A program made the translations under genes and the position numbers. This document shows positions 8,001 through 17,128 of a DNA stretch of 25,988 nt, piece after piece (the first letter of the stretch is position 1; each line of letters begins with the position of its first letter). Source of the DNA: Bacteroidota bacterium (GTDB lineage: Bacteria; Bacteroidota; Bacteroidia; Bacteroidales; Rikenellaceae); assembly GCA_023443765.1 (NCBI GenBank), contig JAEZTA010000170.1, positions 1 through 25,988 of the forward strand, read 5' to 3'. The notes under the pieces were generated by a model, which did not search any database, had not been told where the DNA came from, and was given only the letters and a program-made list of their open reading frames with translations.

Positions 8001-10235
8001 TTATTTGTCATTCGGTTCGGGCTGCATGTCGAACTGAATGGTTGCACCATTGGTCAGCACATCGTATTTCAGGAACGTCCGGTCGGTGGCTTTTCCATCG
8101 ACGCTCATCCGACCGACATAGCGGTTTGCGGGGCTGTTCGCCGGGGCGTCGATCTCTACGGTTTTGCCGTTTTCGAGATGGATGACGGCCTTGCGGAACA
8201 GCGGCGAGCCGACTGCGTATTCGTCCGAGCCGGGGCAGACGGGATAGAACCCGAGGGCCGAGAAGACATACCAGGCCGAGGTCTGGCCGTTGTCCTCGTC
8301 GCCGCAGTAGCCGTCGGGTTTCGCGGAATAGAGGCGGTCCATCACCTCGCGGGTCCACCACTGCGCCTTCCACGGCTGGCCGACATAGTTGTAGAGGTAG
8401 ATCATGTGCTGCGCAGGCTGGTTGCCGTGGGCGTAGTTGCCCATGTTGGCCACCTGCATCTCCGTGATCTCGTGGATGCGGAATCCGTAGTAGCTGTCGT
8501 CATAGATCGGCGGCACGACAAACACCGAATCGAGCATCTCCACAAATCCGGCTTTGCCGCCCATCAGCTCGGTCAGCCCCTCCGGATCGTGGAACACCGA
8601 CCAGGTGTAGTGCCACGAGTTGCCCTCGGTGAAAGCGTCGCCCCACTTGTAGGGGCTGAACGGCGACTGGAAGGTTCCGTCGGCGTTGCGCCCGCGCATC
8701 AGGCGGGTTTCGGGGTCGAACAGATTTTTATAGTTCTGCGAGGCCTTTTCCAACCGTTCCGCATCTTCGGTATTGCCCAGTTTCTTTGCCACCTGTGCAA
8801 TGCACCAGTCGTCGTAGGCGTATTCCAGCGTCCGGGCTGCATTCTCCGGAATGTTCACATCGTAGGGAACATATCCCAGCGTATTGTAATATTCATGTCC
8901 CCAACGTCCCGTAGAACTGACCGTAGGATGTACCTTTTCGCGTCCCGAAAGCATCGCTTCGTAAAGCGTGGCGATGTCCTCCTGCGGGGTAATGCCTTTG
9001 AGGATGGCGTCCGACACGACCGAGGCCGAGTTGTTGCCCACCATGCAGCCACGATGACCCGGCGAAGCCCATTCGGGCAGGAAACCGCTCTCGCGGTAGG
9101 TGTTCGCCAGTCCCGCCTGGATTTCGGCATTGACCGAAGGATAGACGAGGTTCAGCAGCGGAAACAGGCTCCGGAACGTATCCCAGAAACCCGTGTCGGT
9201 ATACATATAACCCGGCAGCACCTCACCGTTGTAGGGACTGTAATGGACCGGATTACCTTTTTCGTCAATCTCGTAGAACTTGCGCGGGAACAGCGTCGAG
9301 CGGTAGAGGCACGAGTAGAACGTACGCAACTGCTCCTCGGTGCCGCCACTCACTTCGATTTTCCCCAGCACCTCATCCCAGCGGGCCTGCGCCTTGGCTT
9401 TCACCGTTTCGAAATCGGCATCGCCCAGCTCTTCGAGGTTGCGGACGGCCTGCTCTTCGGAGATAAACGACGAGGCCACGCGGGCGTTGACCCGTTCGCC
9501 GCGGCGGGTGGTGAAGTAGACCGCCGCCAGTGCATGGTCGCCCGTCGCTGCTGCGCCTTTCACTTCGCTTTTCCCGTCGAAAACCCGGTAGGTTTCGATC
9601 GGCTTATCGAAGCGGATAACAAAATAGTTCCTGAAATTCGCCGGAACTCCCCCGCTGTTACGCGTCGTATAGCCCACGACGGTGTGTTGGTCCAATACCT
9701 TCACCTGCGAACCCCGGTCGAAGGCGTCGATCACGACGCCCGATTCCGCACTCTCGGGAAACGTAAAACGCAGAATGGCGGCGCGTTCGGTCGGGGCCAT
9801 TTCGGCAATAACGTCGTGGTCGGCGAGGTAGACGCTGTAATAATAGGGTTTCGCCGTCTCCGACTGGTGCGAGAACCAGCTCAGGCGCGACTGTTCGTCG
9901 ATCTTGTCCCTGCCGCGCACGGGCATCAGCGAGAACTGCCCGTAGTCGTTGATCCACGGCGAGGGTTGGTGGGTCTGCTTCAGACCCCGGATGGTATGCG
10001 CCCCGTAGGTATAGGCCCAGCCGTCGCCCATCTTACCCGTCTGCGGGGTCCAGAAGTTCATGCCCCACGGCAGGGCAACCGCCGGATAGGTGTTACCCGT
10101 CGAAAGCGTATAGTCCGACTGGGTTCCGACAAGCGTCGTAACATATTCCGAGGGGCGCAGCAGCGTCCCGGATTTCGGAGTTTCGCAGCAGGCCGCGGCG
10201 AGGGCCGCAAATGCGAGGATCGAGAGTTTCTTCAT
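8001..10235 (-). CDS. GH92 alpha-mannosidase, probable alpha-1,2 type (lipoprotein)
   Basis: A 744-residue GH92 enzyme: N-terminal beta-sandwich (~25-280) and (alpha/alpha)6 barrel (~295-740), a normal family length. GH92 enzymes are calcium-dependent inverting exo-alpha-mannosidases. Counting from BT3990 residues as I remember them (acid E533, specificity pair H584/E585, base region D642/D644), this protein has E537 ('TEGNSWHYTW'), H588-E589 ('RIHEITEM') and D646/D648 ('GDEDNGQ') at the same spacings. That supports alpha-1,2 specificity, though it is not an alignment. The signal peptide ends 'LAAACC' (Cys16/17) with 'ETPKSG' after it, lacking the acidic run of the surface lipoproteins, so a periplasmic side is likely. 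It is the last gene of the exo-mannosidase unit, starting 2 bases after the fusion gene's stop. Confidence 0.92.
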   Translation of the reverse strand: MKKLSILAFAALAAACCETPKSGTLLRPSEYVTTLVGTQSDYTLSTGNTYPAVALPWGMNFWTPQTGKMGDGWAYTYGAHTIRGLKQTHQPSPWINDYGQFSLMPVRGRDKIDEQSRLSWFSHQSETAKPYYYSVYLADHDVIAEMAPTERAAILRFTFPESAESGVVIDAFDRGSQVKVLDQHTVVGYTTRNSGGVPANFRNYFVIRFDKPIETYRVFDGKSEVKGAAATGDHALAAVYFTTRRGERVNARVASSFISEEQAVRNLEELGDADFETVKAKAQARWDEVLGKIEVSGGTEEQLRTFYSCLYRSTLFPRKFYEIDEKGNPVHYSPYNGEVLPGYMYTDTGFWDTFRSLFPLLNLVYPSVNAEIQAGLANTYRESGFLPEWASPGHRGCMVGNNSASVVSDAILKGITPQEDIATLYEAMLSGREKVHPTVSSTGRWGHEYYNTLGYVPYDVNIPENAARTLEYAYDDWCIAQVAKKLGNTEDAERLEKASQNYKNLFDPETRLMRGRNADGTFQSPFSPYKWGDAFTEGNSWHYTWSVFHDPEGLTELMGGKAGFVEMLDSVFVVPPIYDDSYYGFRIHEITEMQVANMGNYAHGNQPAQHMIYLYNYVGQPWKAQWWTREVMDRLYSAKPDGYCGDEDNGQTSAWYVFSALGFYPVCPGSDEYAVGSPLFRKAVIHLENGKTVEIDAPANSPANRYVGRMSVDGKATDRTFLKYDVLTNGATIQFDMQPEPNDK

Positions 10236-10237
10236 CG

Positions 10238-13200
10238 TCAGTTTATGGAATTGAGCAAATCAACCTTATTTTCGTTCACCAGTTTGAGGATCAACTCCCC
10301 GAACAGGGTGTTCTGCCAGGCGAACCACGCGCGAGTGTAATCCGCGGCGTCGTGGCGCGAGAACGACTCGTGCATAAAGCCCGTTCCGGCGTCGGTGGTG
10401 ATCAGTTGCAGCAGACAGTCGCGGATCTCGGCATCGTCGGTCGAGGTAAAGGCCCGCATCATGATGCTCATGGGCCAGATCATCTCGACTCCGATATGCG
10501 GACCGCCGATGCCTTCGCCCGCCGCGCCACGCCAGAAATACGGATTATCTTCGCTCCAGACAAAGCAGCGCGTGTTTTCATAGATCGGGTCCGTGCGCTC
10601 CACGTCGCCCAGGTAGGGCATGGCCAAGAGCGACGGCACATTGGCATCGTCCATCAACTGCCGCCCGCCGAAGCCGTCGACCTCGAAGGCGTAGATTTTA
10701 CCGTATTCGGGATGCTCCACGACGGCGTATTCCCGGAGCGCCGCCGCCACTTCGTCGGCCAGGGCCGTACACTCCGCAGCGAGTTCCGTCTCGTTGTTTA
10801 CAGTCGTCAGTATCTCAGCAGCTTTGCGCAGCGACGTGACGGCCATAAAGTTCGACGGAACGAGGAATTCGAAGGTCGTGGCGTCGTCCGAAGGACGGAA
10901 TGCCGAGGCGATCAGCCCCACGGGCTTCACCGGATTGCCGCGCCCCACGCAGCACTTCGTATCCAACTGGCGGTCGGTGATGCGCAGGAACGTATACGGA
11001 CCGGGGCCCTCCTTACGCTGCTGCTCTTTGAGCGTCCGGACGATGTTGCGCATCGCCGAGATCCACTCGGCACCGAAGACCGATGCATCGCCGGTCGTTT
11101 TCCAGTAGTGGTGCGCAAGGCGGATGGGATAGCAGTGCGAGTCGATCTCCCACTTACGTTCGAACACCCATGGGCTCTGGTCATTGCCCGGGTAGCCGAC
11201 ATCCTCGCCGACACCCGTCGGGCCGTCGTTGAAAGCGTTGGCATAAGGGTCGATGTTGATCAGCTTCATCTGCCGGCGGATCACCCCCGCGATCATCCGC
11301 TGCAACTGCGCATCCTTACCGCACAACTGCACATAGGGCCACACCTGGGCCCCCGAATCGCGCAGCCACATGGCCGGGATGTCGCCCGTGTAGACGTAGG
11401 TGTCGGGATTTCCGGCTTCATCCTCGCGGTAATGGACCGTGGTATCGAGCGTGTTGGGAAAGCAGTTGGCGAACATCCACCGCAGGCGTTCGTTAGTCAG
11501 CAGACCGCACACGCGGGCGATCTCCCCTTCCACAGCTTCCGACTTAAAAAGCCGTTTCTCCGCAGCCGGACGTTGGTCGGCATACGTTTCCGGTTCGTCC
11601 GGACAGTACCAAACCTTCGGCTCCGCACCCATTTCGAAGCGCAGTTCCCCGCCCTTCATCACATCGGCATGGACGATCCAGGGTTTCGTATAGGGCTGGC
11701 CGTTCAGCCAGATGCGCTGGATGTATTTATTCTCCGCAGAGTTGTTCTCAGCCGTCACGGTGAACGTGCCGCCCGGAACCGCAATCTCCACCCGGTCGAA
11801 CAGGGGCGATCCGAACCAATATTTTCCGCCCGCAGGCTCGACCTCGTACATGCCCAGCGCCGAGAGGACGTACCACGCCGACATCTGGCCCACATCCTCG
11901 TTGCCCGAAAGGCCATCCGGCTGGTCGTGGTAGAGCGTCGTCAGCACCTCCCTTACTTTATCCGCCGTCTTCCACGGCTGGCCCAGCATCGTGTAGAGGT
12001 AGAGAATGTGGTGGCTCGGCTCGTTGCCGTGGGCATATTGGCCGATCAGGCCCGAGATGTCGGGCGAAGTCTCGCCGCCCTCAATCACCGAACTTACCGT
12101 AAACAACGAATCCAGTTTTTCGATCATCTTTTCGCGGCTGCCGAAGCAGGCCTCCAATCCCGCAACGTCGTGCGGCGCGAGCCATGTATACTGCCAGCCG
12201 TTGCCCTCGCAGTAGTCGTCGGCGCGGTGGGTCGAAGCGAAGGGACTGAACGGCGTGCGCCACCCCTTTTTCGAGTCCCGGCCCCGCATAAAGTGCGTCG
12301 AGGGGTCGAAGTAATTGCGGTAAGAGTGGCTGCGATCCGTGAAATAGTTTGCGTCCCCGGTCTTGCCCAGCGCCTCGGCGGCCCGGGCTGCGGCGCCGTC
12401 GGCCAGCGCATATTCCATGTCGTAGGCCACCGCTTCGTTGAACAGGTCGCACGGGATATAGCCGTACTGCATCCTCAGGCCGTTGCCCCGGTCGGGGTTC
12501 ATAGCTGTCTTTTTGATGGCTTCGAAAGCCTTCTCCTTATCGAAACCTTCGATACCCTTCACGATGGCGTCCGCAACGACCGGGATACCCGGATTGCCCA
12601 CCATGCAGTCGGTCTCGTTGCCCCACAGATGCCACACCGGAAGGCGGCCCTGCTCGTCGGCAATATGCAGCATCGTCCGGATGATGTCGGGCATCTTCTC
12701 CGGATGGAGGATCGTCATCAGCGGCATCGCGGCCCGGTAGGTGTCCCACAGCGAGAAGGTCGTGTAATTGGTGAATCCGGCATTGCGGTGGATTTCATGT
12801 TCCGAACCGTAGTGGTCGCCGTTTACGTCGCAGAAGAGCGACGGAGCGACCATCGTGTGATAAAGCGCCGTATAGAAAATCCGTTTCGCCGCCTCGTCCG
12901 TCGTCGTGACCTTCACCTTCGACAACTCGGCGTTCCATTTCGTATCGGCGGCTTTTACCGTGGCGCCGAAGTCCCAGCCGGGAAGTTCCGCTTCGAGGTT
13001 CGCCTTCGCACCCTCGATGCTCACGGGCGAAAGGGCCACTTTCAGCAGCACCTGTTCGTCGGCTGCGGTTTCGAACTCCACACGCAGGTAACGCCCCCTG
13101 ACCGTTACGGCATCACCCGCCGGCACGGCCTCTTCCGCATCGGGATAAGAGATGTTCCTGACGGGTTTGGAGAAGACGGCCGTGAAGTAGACGCGCTGGT

Positions 13201-13816
13201 CGTTGGCCCAACCCGTCGAATAGCGGTAACCGCTGATCCGGTCGCCGTCGACGACAAATGCGGTTTCGGTAGCCTTGTCCCAGCATCCGCCGTTCTCCAG
13301 GTCGAAGACCACGGCTGCTTCCGTCGAGGCAGGGAAGGTGTATTTGTGGAAGCCCACACGCTCCGTAGCGGTCAGCTCGGCTGTAACGCCGTAGCGGGTC
13401 AGCGGAACCGAGTAATAGCCCGGTTTGGTGATCTCCTTTGTCCGGTCGGCATAGGACCAGAGGCCCGAAGCAGGGTCTTTCTCCTCCCCGCGGGCATAGG
13501 TCACCTCGCCCGTAACGGGCATGACGGTGATGTCGAACAGGTCGCCGATGCCCGTACCGGAAAGGTGCGTATGCGAAAAGCCGATCACCGTCGAGTCCGA
13601 AACGTGGTAGCCCGAAGTCCAGTCCCACGCCTGCGGGATGCTCGTGGGGCCTAATTGCACCAGTCCGAAAGGAACATTCGCGCCCACGAAGACGTGGCCG
13701 TGGCCGCCCGTGCCGATCTTCGGGTCGACGAAGCGGGTAAAATCGTTGTCAACGACCGGCTGCGAGCAGGCGCCCAGCAGCAACGCAGCAGCGGTCAGTA
13801 GTTTTGCATGTTTCAT
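10238..13816 (-). CDS. GH92-GH125 fusion alpha-mannosidase (lipoprotein)
   Basis: A 1192-residue two-enzyme protein. Residues ~24-735 are a full GH92 module ('GFSHTHLSGTGIGD', 'CEGNGWQYTW' with candidate acid Glu537, 'HGNEPSHH', 'GNEDVGQMSAWY'). Residues ~748-1190 are a full GH125 module ('TGDIPAMWLRDSG', 'ERKWEIDSHCYP', 'FRPSDD', 'MDDANVPSLLAMPYLG', 'GTGFMHESF'); by position the Asp pair at 977-978 and Glu1150 are the probable acid and base. GH125 enzymes are inverting exo-alpha-1,6-mannosidases, so one chain may remove outer alpha-1,2/1,3 residues and then alpha-1,6 residues. The joint at ~735-748 ('DEPETYADQRPAAEK') is short. Signal peptide with Cys17 followed by 'SQPVV', without an acidic run, suggests periplasmic orientation. 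The ATG directly abuts the preceding gene's stop. No frameshift is seen, so the fusion appears genuine. Confidence 0.93.
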   Translation of the reverse strand: MKHAKLLTAAALLLGACSQPVVDNDFTRFVDPKIGTGGHGHVFVGANVPFGLVQLGPTSIPQAWDWTSGYHVSDSTVIGFSHTHLSGTGIGDLFDITVMPVTGEVTYARGEEKDPASGLWSYADRTKEITKPGYYSVPLTRYGVTAELTATERVGFHKYTFPASTEAAVVFDLENGGCWDKATETAFVVDGDRISGYRYSTGWANDQRVYFTAVFSKPVRNISYPDAEEAVPAGDAVTVRGRYLRVEFETAADEQVLLKVALSPVSIEGAKANLEAELPGWDFGATVKAADTKWNAELSKVKVTTTDEAAKRIFYTALYHTMVAPSLFCDVNGDHYGSEHEIHRNAGFTNYTTFSLWDTYRAAMPLMTILHPEKMPDIIRTMLHIADEQGRLPVWHLWGNETDCMVGNPGIPVVADAIVKGIEGFDKEKAFEAIKKTAMNPDRGNGLRMQYGYIPCDLFNEAVAYDMEYALADGAAARAAEALGKTGDANYFTDRSHSYRNYFDPSTHFMRGRDSKKGWRTPFSPFASTHRADDYCEGNGWQYTWLAPHDVAGLEACFGSREKMIEKLDSLFTVSSVIEGGETSPDISGLIGQYAHGNEPSHHILYLYTMLGQPWKTADKVREVLTTLYHDQPDGLSGNEDVGQMSAWYVLSALGMYEVEPAGGKYWFGSPLFDRVEIAVPGGTFTVTAENNSAENKYIQRIWLNGQPYTKPWIVHADVMKGGELRFEMGAEPKVWYCPDEPETYADQRPAAEKRLFKSEAVEGEIARVCGLLTNERLRWMFANCFPNTLDTTVHYREDEAGNPDTYVYTGDIPAMWLRDSGAQVWPYVQLCGKDAQLQRMIAGVIRRQMKLINIDPYANAFNDGPTGVGEDVGYPGNDQSPWVFERKWEIDSHCYPIRLAHHYWKTTGDASVFGAEWISAMRNIVRTLKEQQRKEGPGPYTFLRITDRQLDTKCCVGRGNPVKPVGLIASAFRPSDDATTFEFLVPSNFMAVTSLRKAAEILTTVNNETELAAECTALADEVAAALREYAVVEHPEYGKIYAFEVDGFGGRQLMDDANVPSLLAMPYLGDVERTDPIYENTRCFVWSEDNPYFWRGAAGEGIGGPHIGVEMIWPMSIMMRAFTSTDDAEIRDCLLQLITTDAGTGFMHESFSRHDAADYTRAWFAWQNTLFGELILKLVNENKVDLLNSIN

Positions 13817-16051
13817 CTATCTCTCGTTTTTAAGTTCGAATGTCAGTTTGCCGCCCCGGAGCAGTTCATCGTGGCCCACGCGATAGCGGCCGAGCGGTGT
13901 TCCGCCCAAAGTCATCTTCCGGATATATCCTCCGCCATTTTTTTCGATCACCAGCGTTCCGCCATCGGTATCGATCTCGACGCGGTCGAAGGTCGGGGCA
14001 GTCAGCGTATAGTAAGGCTCCCCCGGGCAGTCCGGATAGAAGCCCATCATCGAGAAGGCCGCCCACGCCGACATCGTGCCCGTGTCGTCGTTGCCCGGGA
14101 TGCCGTCGGGCGCTGTCGTAAAGTATTTATCCAGCAAACGCCGTACTTCGCGCTGCGTGCGCCACTCCTCACCCCGGAAGCGGCTGAAAAGGTAGGCATA
14201 GGCGATGTCGGGTTCGTTCGCAGGGTCGTAAAGGCCCTCGTCGAAGACCATTTGCAACTTCTCCACGAACTTCCGTTTGCCGCCCATCAGCCGTGTCAGT
14301 CCCTCCACGTCGTGCGGCACATAGAACGTATAGTTCCAGGCCGAGCCTTCGTGGAAGCCCGGCGCCGCCGTGAAGTTCTCGCCCGCCTTCGGATCGAAGG
14401 GCGTCAGGAACGCACCCTCTTTGGTGATGGGCCGCAGCGTGCCGAACTCCTTGTCGTAGTAGTGCTTATAACCGAGAGAACGCTCCCGGAACAAGGCTGC
14501 ATCGTCCTTCCGGCCCAGCGAATCGGCCATGAGCGACAAGGCATGGTCGGCGATATAGTATTCCAACGCATGCGACACGGAGTTGTCCCCCGACAAATCG
14601 GCGGCATAGAAGCCCAGCGGCACATAACCCTTTTCGATGTAGGGGTCGATGTCGGGACGCATCTTGTTCTGCGCTCCGGGCATCGTGGCCGACTTGCGCA
14701 TCGCCGCATAGGCTTTCGCCATGTCGAAATCCCGAAGCCCTTTCATCCAGCTATCGACAAGGACGGGAATCGACGGGTCACCCTCCATCGTGAAGGTCTC
14801 GCGGCCGTAAAGCTCCCATTTCGGCAGCCAACCCCACTCCTCGTACATGCCGACCATCGAACGCAGCATCTCGGCCTGACGTTCGGGGTAGACCAGCGTC
14901 AGCAGCTGGTGCAGGTTGCGGTAGGTGTCCCACAGCGAGAAGACCGTATAGCGGTCCCCGTCGGTGACCCCTACCCCGCTGCCCTCCATCAGCGGGTATT
15001 CCCCGTTGACATCGCTCAAAAGATTGGGGTGAATCAGCGCGTGGTACAGCGCCGTGTAGAACACCGTCTGCTGCGCCGCCGTGCCGCCCTCGACACGGAT
15101 ACGGCCCAGATCCTCGTTCCAGCGAGCACGGGCCTGCTCCCGGATAGCGTCGAACGTCACGCCCGCAGGCTGCTCCGCGTCGAGGTTCCGACGGGCGTTT
15201 TCCGTACTTACATAGGAAATGCCCATCCGCACCTCGACCTGTTCGCCCTCCCGCAGGTCGTCGAACGTGAACCAGTAGCCCACGTCGTCGCCCGCCAGTT
15301 CGCGGCCGTATTCCGTATAGAGTTTGTATTTGCCGTTGTCCGGAGTCCACTCCGCCTCCACGCCCGTCATCGGGCGTTGTTTCTTCCAGTAGCCCGAAGC
15401 CGACGGGGTTTTCGACACCCGCAGCACGAAATAAACCGGGAACACCTTCTGCGGGTTATAGCAGAAAGTCCCCAGCAGTTTCGTGCCCTCGATCTCCGTC
15501 GCACTCACGCGCCGCACCATTGCACCGCTTTCGTTCGTGAGCCCTTCGCCCAGGTTCAGCAGCAGGTGCCCATCGCCCCCGGGGAACGTGTAGCGTTCGG
15601 CCGAAGTGCGCGGCGTAGCTGTCGCTTCGGCGAGGATGTCGTATTTGTCGAGCGTCACCGAGTAATAGCCCGGAGCGGCCTTTTCGTCCCGGTAGGCCGT
15701 GCCGTACTCCTTGTAGTCCACCGTCAGCTCTCCCGTCGTGGCCATCGTCAGCAGCGCCCCCATATCCGGGCACCCCACGCCGCTCAGGGAGCCGTGCGCG
15801 AAGCCCGTGAAAAACTTGTTATGGTACTCGTAAGGCGTCGACCACCAGCGGGCGTCCTTGTCGTAGACGTTCTCCGCAGAGCCCATCACGTTGAACGGAA
15901 CAACCGACATCATCCCGTTCGGCGTGACGGCCCCGGGATTCGTCGTCCCGAAGTTGGTCGTTCCGATAAACGGATCGACCCGGTCTGCGGGCGTCTGCGC
16001 ACGGGCGGTCAGCGCAAAGGCAAGGGCCGTCAGCAGCGCAAGGCGTCTCAT
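13817..16051 (-). CDS. GH92 alpha-mannosidase, secreted periplasmic
   Basis: The open frame extends up to 16411, but the upstream part is Arg/Gly-rich and lies over the GH130 gene. The true start is the ATG at 16051, which begins a clean signal peptide ('MRRLALLTALAFALTARA') and gives 744 residues, the normal GH92 length. Unlike the other two GH92 genes it has no lipobox cysteine, so a soluble periplasmic enzyme is expected. Motifs: 'VDPFIGT', 'FAHGSLSGVGCPDMG', 'FSLWDTYRNLHQLL', 'FHEGSAWNYTF' with candidate acid Glu568, 'NEPDIAYAYLF' and 'GNDDTGTMSAW'. The 'NEPDIAY' version instead of 'HGNEPSHH' places it in a different GH92 subgroup from its neighbours and suggests another linkage preference, which I cannot name. 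The start codon overlaps the GH130 stop (ATGA, 16048-16051). Confidence 0.92.
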   Translation of the reverse strand: MRRLALLTALAFALTARAQTPADRVDPFIGTTNFGTTNPGAVTPNGMMSVVPFNVMGSAENVYDKDARWWSTPYEYHNKFFTGFAHGSLSGVGCPDMGALLTMATTGELTVDYKEYGTAYRDEKAAPGYYSVTLDKYDILAEATATPRTSAERYTFPGGDGHLLLNLGEGLTNESGAMVRRVSATEIEGTKLLGTFCYNPQKVFPVYFVLRVSKTPSASGYWKKQRPMTGVEAEWTPDNGKYKLYTEYGRELAGDDVGYWFTFDDLREGEQVEVRMGISYVSTENARRNLDAEQPAGVTFDAIREQARARWNEDLGRIRVEGGTAAQQTVFYTALYHALIHPNLLSDVNGEYPLMEGSGVGVTDGDRYTVFSLWDTYRNLHQLLTLVYPERQAEMLRSMVGMYEEWGWLPKWELYGRETFTMEGDPSIPVLVDSWMKGLRDFDMAKAYAAMRKSATMPGAQNKMRPDIDPYIEKGYVPLGFYAADLSGDNSVSHALEYYIADHALSLMADSLGRKDDAALFRERSLGYKHYYDKEFGTLRPITKEGAFLTPFDPKAGENFTAAPGFHEGSAWNYTFYVPHDVEGLTRLMGGKRKFVEKLQMVFDEGLYDPANEPDIAYAYLFSRFRGEEWRTQREVRRLLDKYFTTAPDGIPGNDDTGTMSAWAAFSMMGFYPDCPGEPYYTLTAPTFDRVEIDTDGGTLVIEKNGGGYIRKMTLGGTPLGRYRVGHDELLRGGKLTFELKNER

Positions 16052-17058
16052 AAAATGTTGTTTTTCTTCGTGAATTCGATGATCTCGTCGATATAGCCGA
16101 ACGCAAGGCCCGTGACCGTATCGGCACAACCATAGTAGACCGCCACGCGCCCCGTTGCGGGGTCGTGCAGTGCGGCGCAGGGGAACGTCACGTTCGGAAC
16201 GTCGCCCATACACTCGTAGGTCTCGCGCGGCGAGATCAGGTAGGGACCGCTGCGGGCAATGACCTTCCACGGCTCGTCGAGGTCGAGCAGCGCCGAACCG
16301 AAAGCGTAGACATAGCCATTGCACGAGCGCAGTACGCCGTGGTAGAACAGCAGCCAGCCCTCTGAAGTTTCGATGGGCACGGGACCCGCACCAATCTTCA
16401 TACACTGCCACGCCGAGACTTCGAACACCGCAGGCGACATCACATGGCGGTGACGCCCCCAGAACTCCATATCGGGGCTTTCGCTGTAAAATATATCCCC
16501 GAAAGCCGTATGGCCGTTGTCGCTCGGACGCGAGAGCATCGCGAACTTCCCGCCAATCTTACGCGGGAACAGCACCCCGTTGCGGTTGAACGGGATAAAG
16601 GCGTTCTCCAACTGGTGGAAGGTCTCGAAATCATCCGTCCAGGCAATGCCGATTGTAGGACCGTGGTAGCCGTTGCACCACGTCACGTAATATTTATCCT
16701 CGATCTTCGCCACACGCGGGTCATAGCCATAAACCCACTGGCCTATTTCACCATCGCCGCCCGTCAACCTGAAGTCCTCCTCGGCGATGTCCCATTTCAG
16801 ACCGTCCTCCGAGAAGCCCACATGGATGCGCATGCGACGGTTCGTATCGTCGCAGCGGAAGACCCCCGCATAATTATACTTGCCCTTTTGGAACGGCACC
16901 ACCGCCGAGTTGAAAACCGAGTTCGAAGTCGATAAAGCGTCGCGCCCGATAATCGGGTTCTGCGTGTAACGCCACAAAACCTCTTTCGAGCCCGCGGGAC
17001 GAGCCTCCCAGGGCATGTCAGGAAGGGCCTGACCGCATATTTTCAAGTTTGAGTTCAT
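16048..17058 (-). CDS. GH130 beta-1,4-mannosyl-N-acetylglucosamine phosphorylase
   Basis: A 336-residue GH130 enzyme without signal peptide, hence cytoplasmic. It has 'RYTQNPIIGR' (30-39), the 'GYDPRV' segment with catalytic Asp113, 'YVTWCNGYHGP' (124-134), 'LFPRKIGGKFAMLSRPSD' (163-180) and 'FYHGV'. These resemble the GH130_2 group, such as BT1033 of Bacteroides thetaiotaomicron and UhgbMP, which phosphorolyse Man-beta-1,4-GlcNAc to mannose 1-phosphate and GlcNAc. That disaccharide is what remains when an endoglycosidase cuts the chitobiose core and alpha-mannosidases trim the rest, so the gene closes the pathway encoded here. The exact substrate (GlcNAc against chitobiose or mannose acceptor) is inferred from context. 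First gene of its unit, 30-40 bases downstream of a predicted promoter. Confidence 0.9.
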   Translation of the reverse strand: MNSNLKICGQALPDMPWEARPAGSKEVLWRYTQNPIIGRDALSTSNSVFNSAVVPFQKGKYNYAGVFRCDDTNRRMRIHVGFSEDGLKWDIAEEDFRLTGGDGEIGQWVYGYDPRVAKIEDKYYVTWCNGYHGPTIGIAWTDDFETFHQLENAFIPFNRNGVLFPRKIGGKFAMLSRPSDNGHTAFGDIFYSESPDMEFWGRHRHVMSPAVFEVSAWQCMKIGAGPVPIETSEGWLLFYHGVLRSCNGYVYAFGSALLDLDEPWKVIARSGPYLISPRETYECMGDVPNVTFPCAALHDPATGRVAVYYGCADTVTGLAFGYIDEIIEFTKKNNIL

Positions 17059-17097
17059 AGTTCTACGAATTAATTGATATTGATTTTATTGAGTAGA

Positions 17098-17128
17098 CAA
17101 ATATACGACTTTTTTACGGGATTTAAAA
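17098..17128 (-). promoter_or_regulatory. Predicted Bacteroidetes-type promoter of the GH130-GH92 unit
   Basis: On the minus strand TATATTTG (17105-17098) matches the -7 consensus TAnnTTTG exactly. TTTT at 17128-17125, 19 bases upstream, would be an imperfect -33 box (consensus TTTG). The start site would fall near 17090, giving a leader of about 30 bases before the ATG at 17058. Seen by motif only. Confidence 0.6.

Noticed and set aside
7890..10340. 816-codon plus-strand open frame opposite GH92
   Set aside because: It lies wholly over a gene with clear GH92 motifs. Its translation is Arg/Val/His-rich without domains, as expected of an antisense frame in GC-rich DNA where TTA, CTA and TCA codons are rare.
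10211..13654. 1147-codon plus-strand open frame opposite the GH92-GH125 gene
   Set aside because: Same antisense artefact: no domain, no signal peptide, and composition mirrored from the sense gene. Its length alone is not evidence of coding.
13808..16096. 762-codon plus-strand open frame opposite the 13817 GH92 gene
   Set aside because: Antisense shadow of an intact GH92; no recognisable motif in the translation.
16052..16411. 120-residue N-terminal extension of the 13817 GH92 frame
   Set aside because: The extension overlaps the GH130 coding region, is Arg/Gly-rich, and would put the signal peptide in the middle of the protein. The ATG at 16051 is a much better start.
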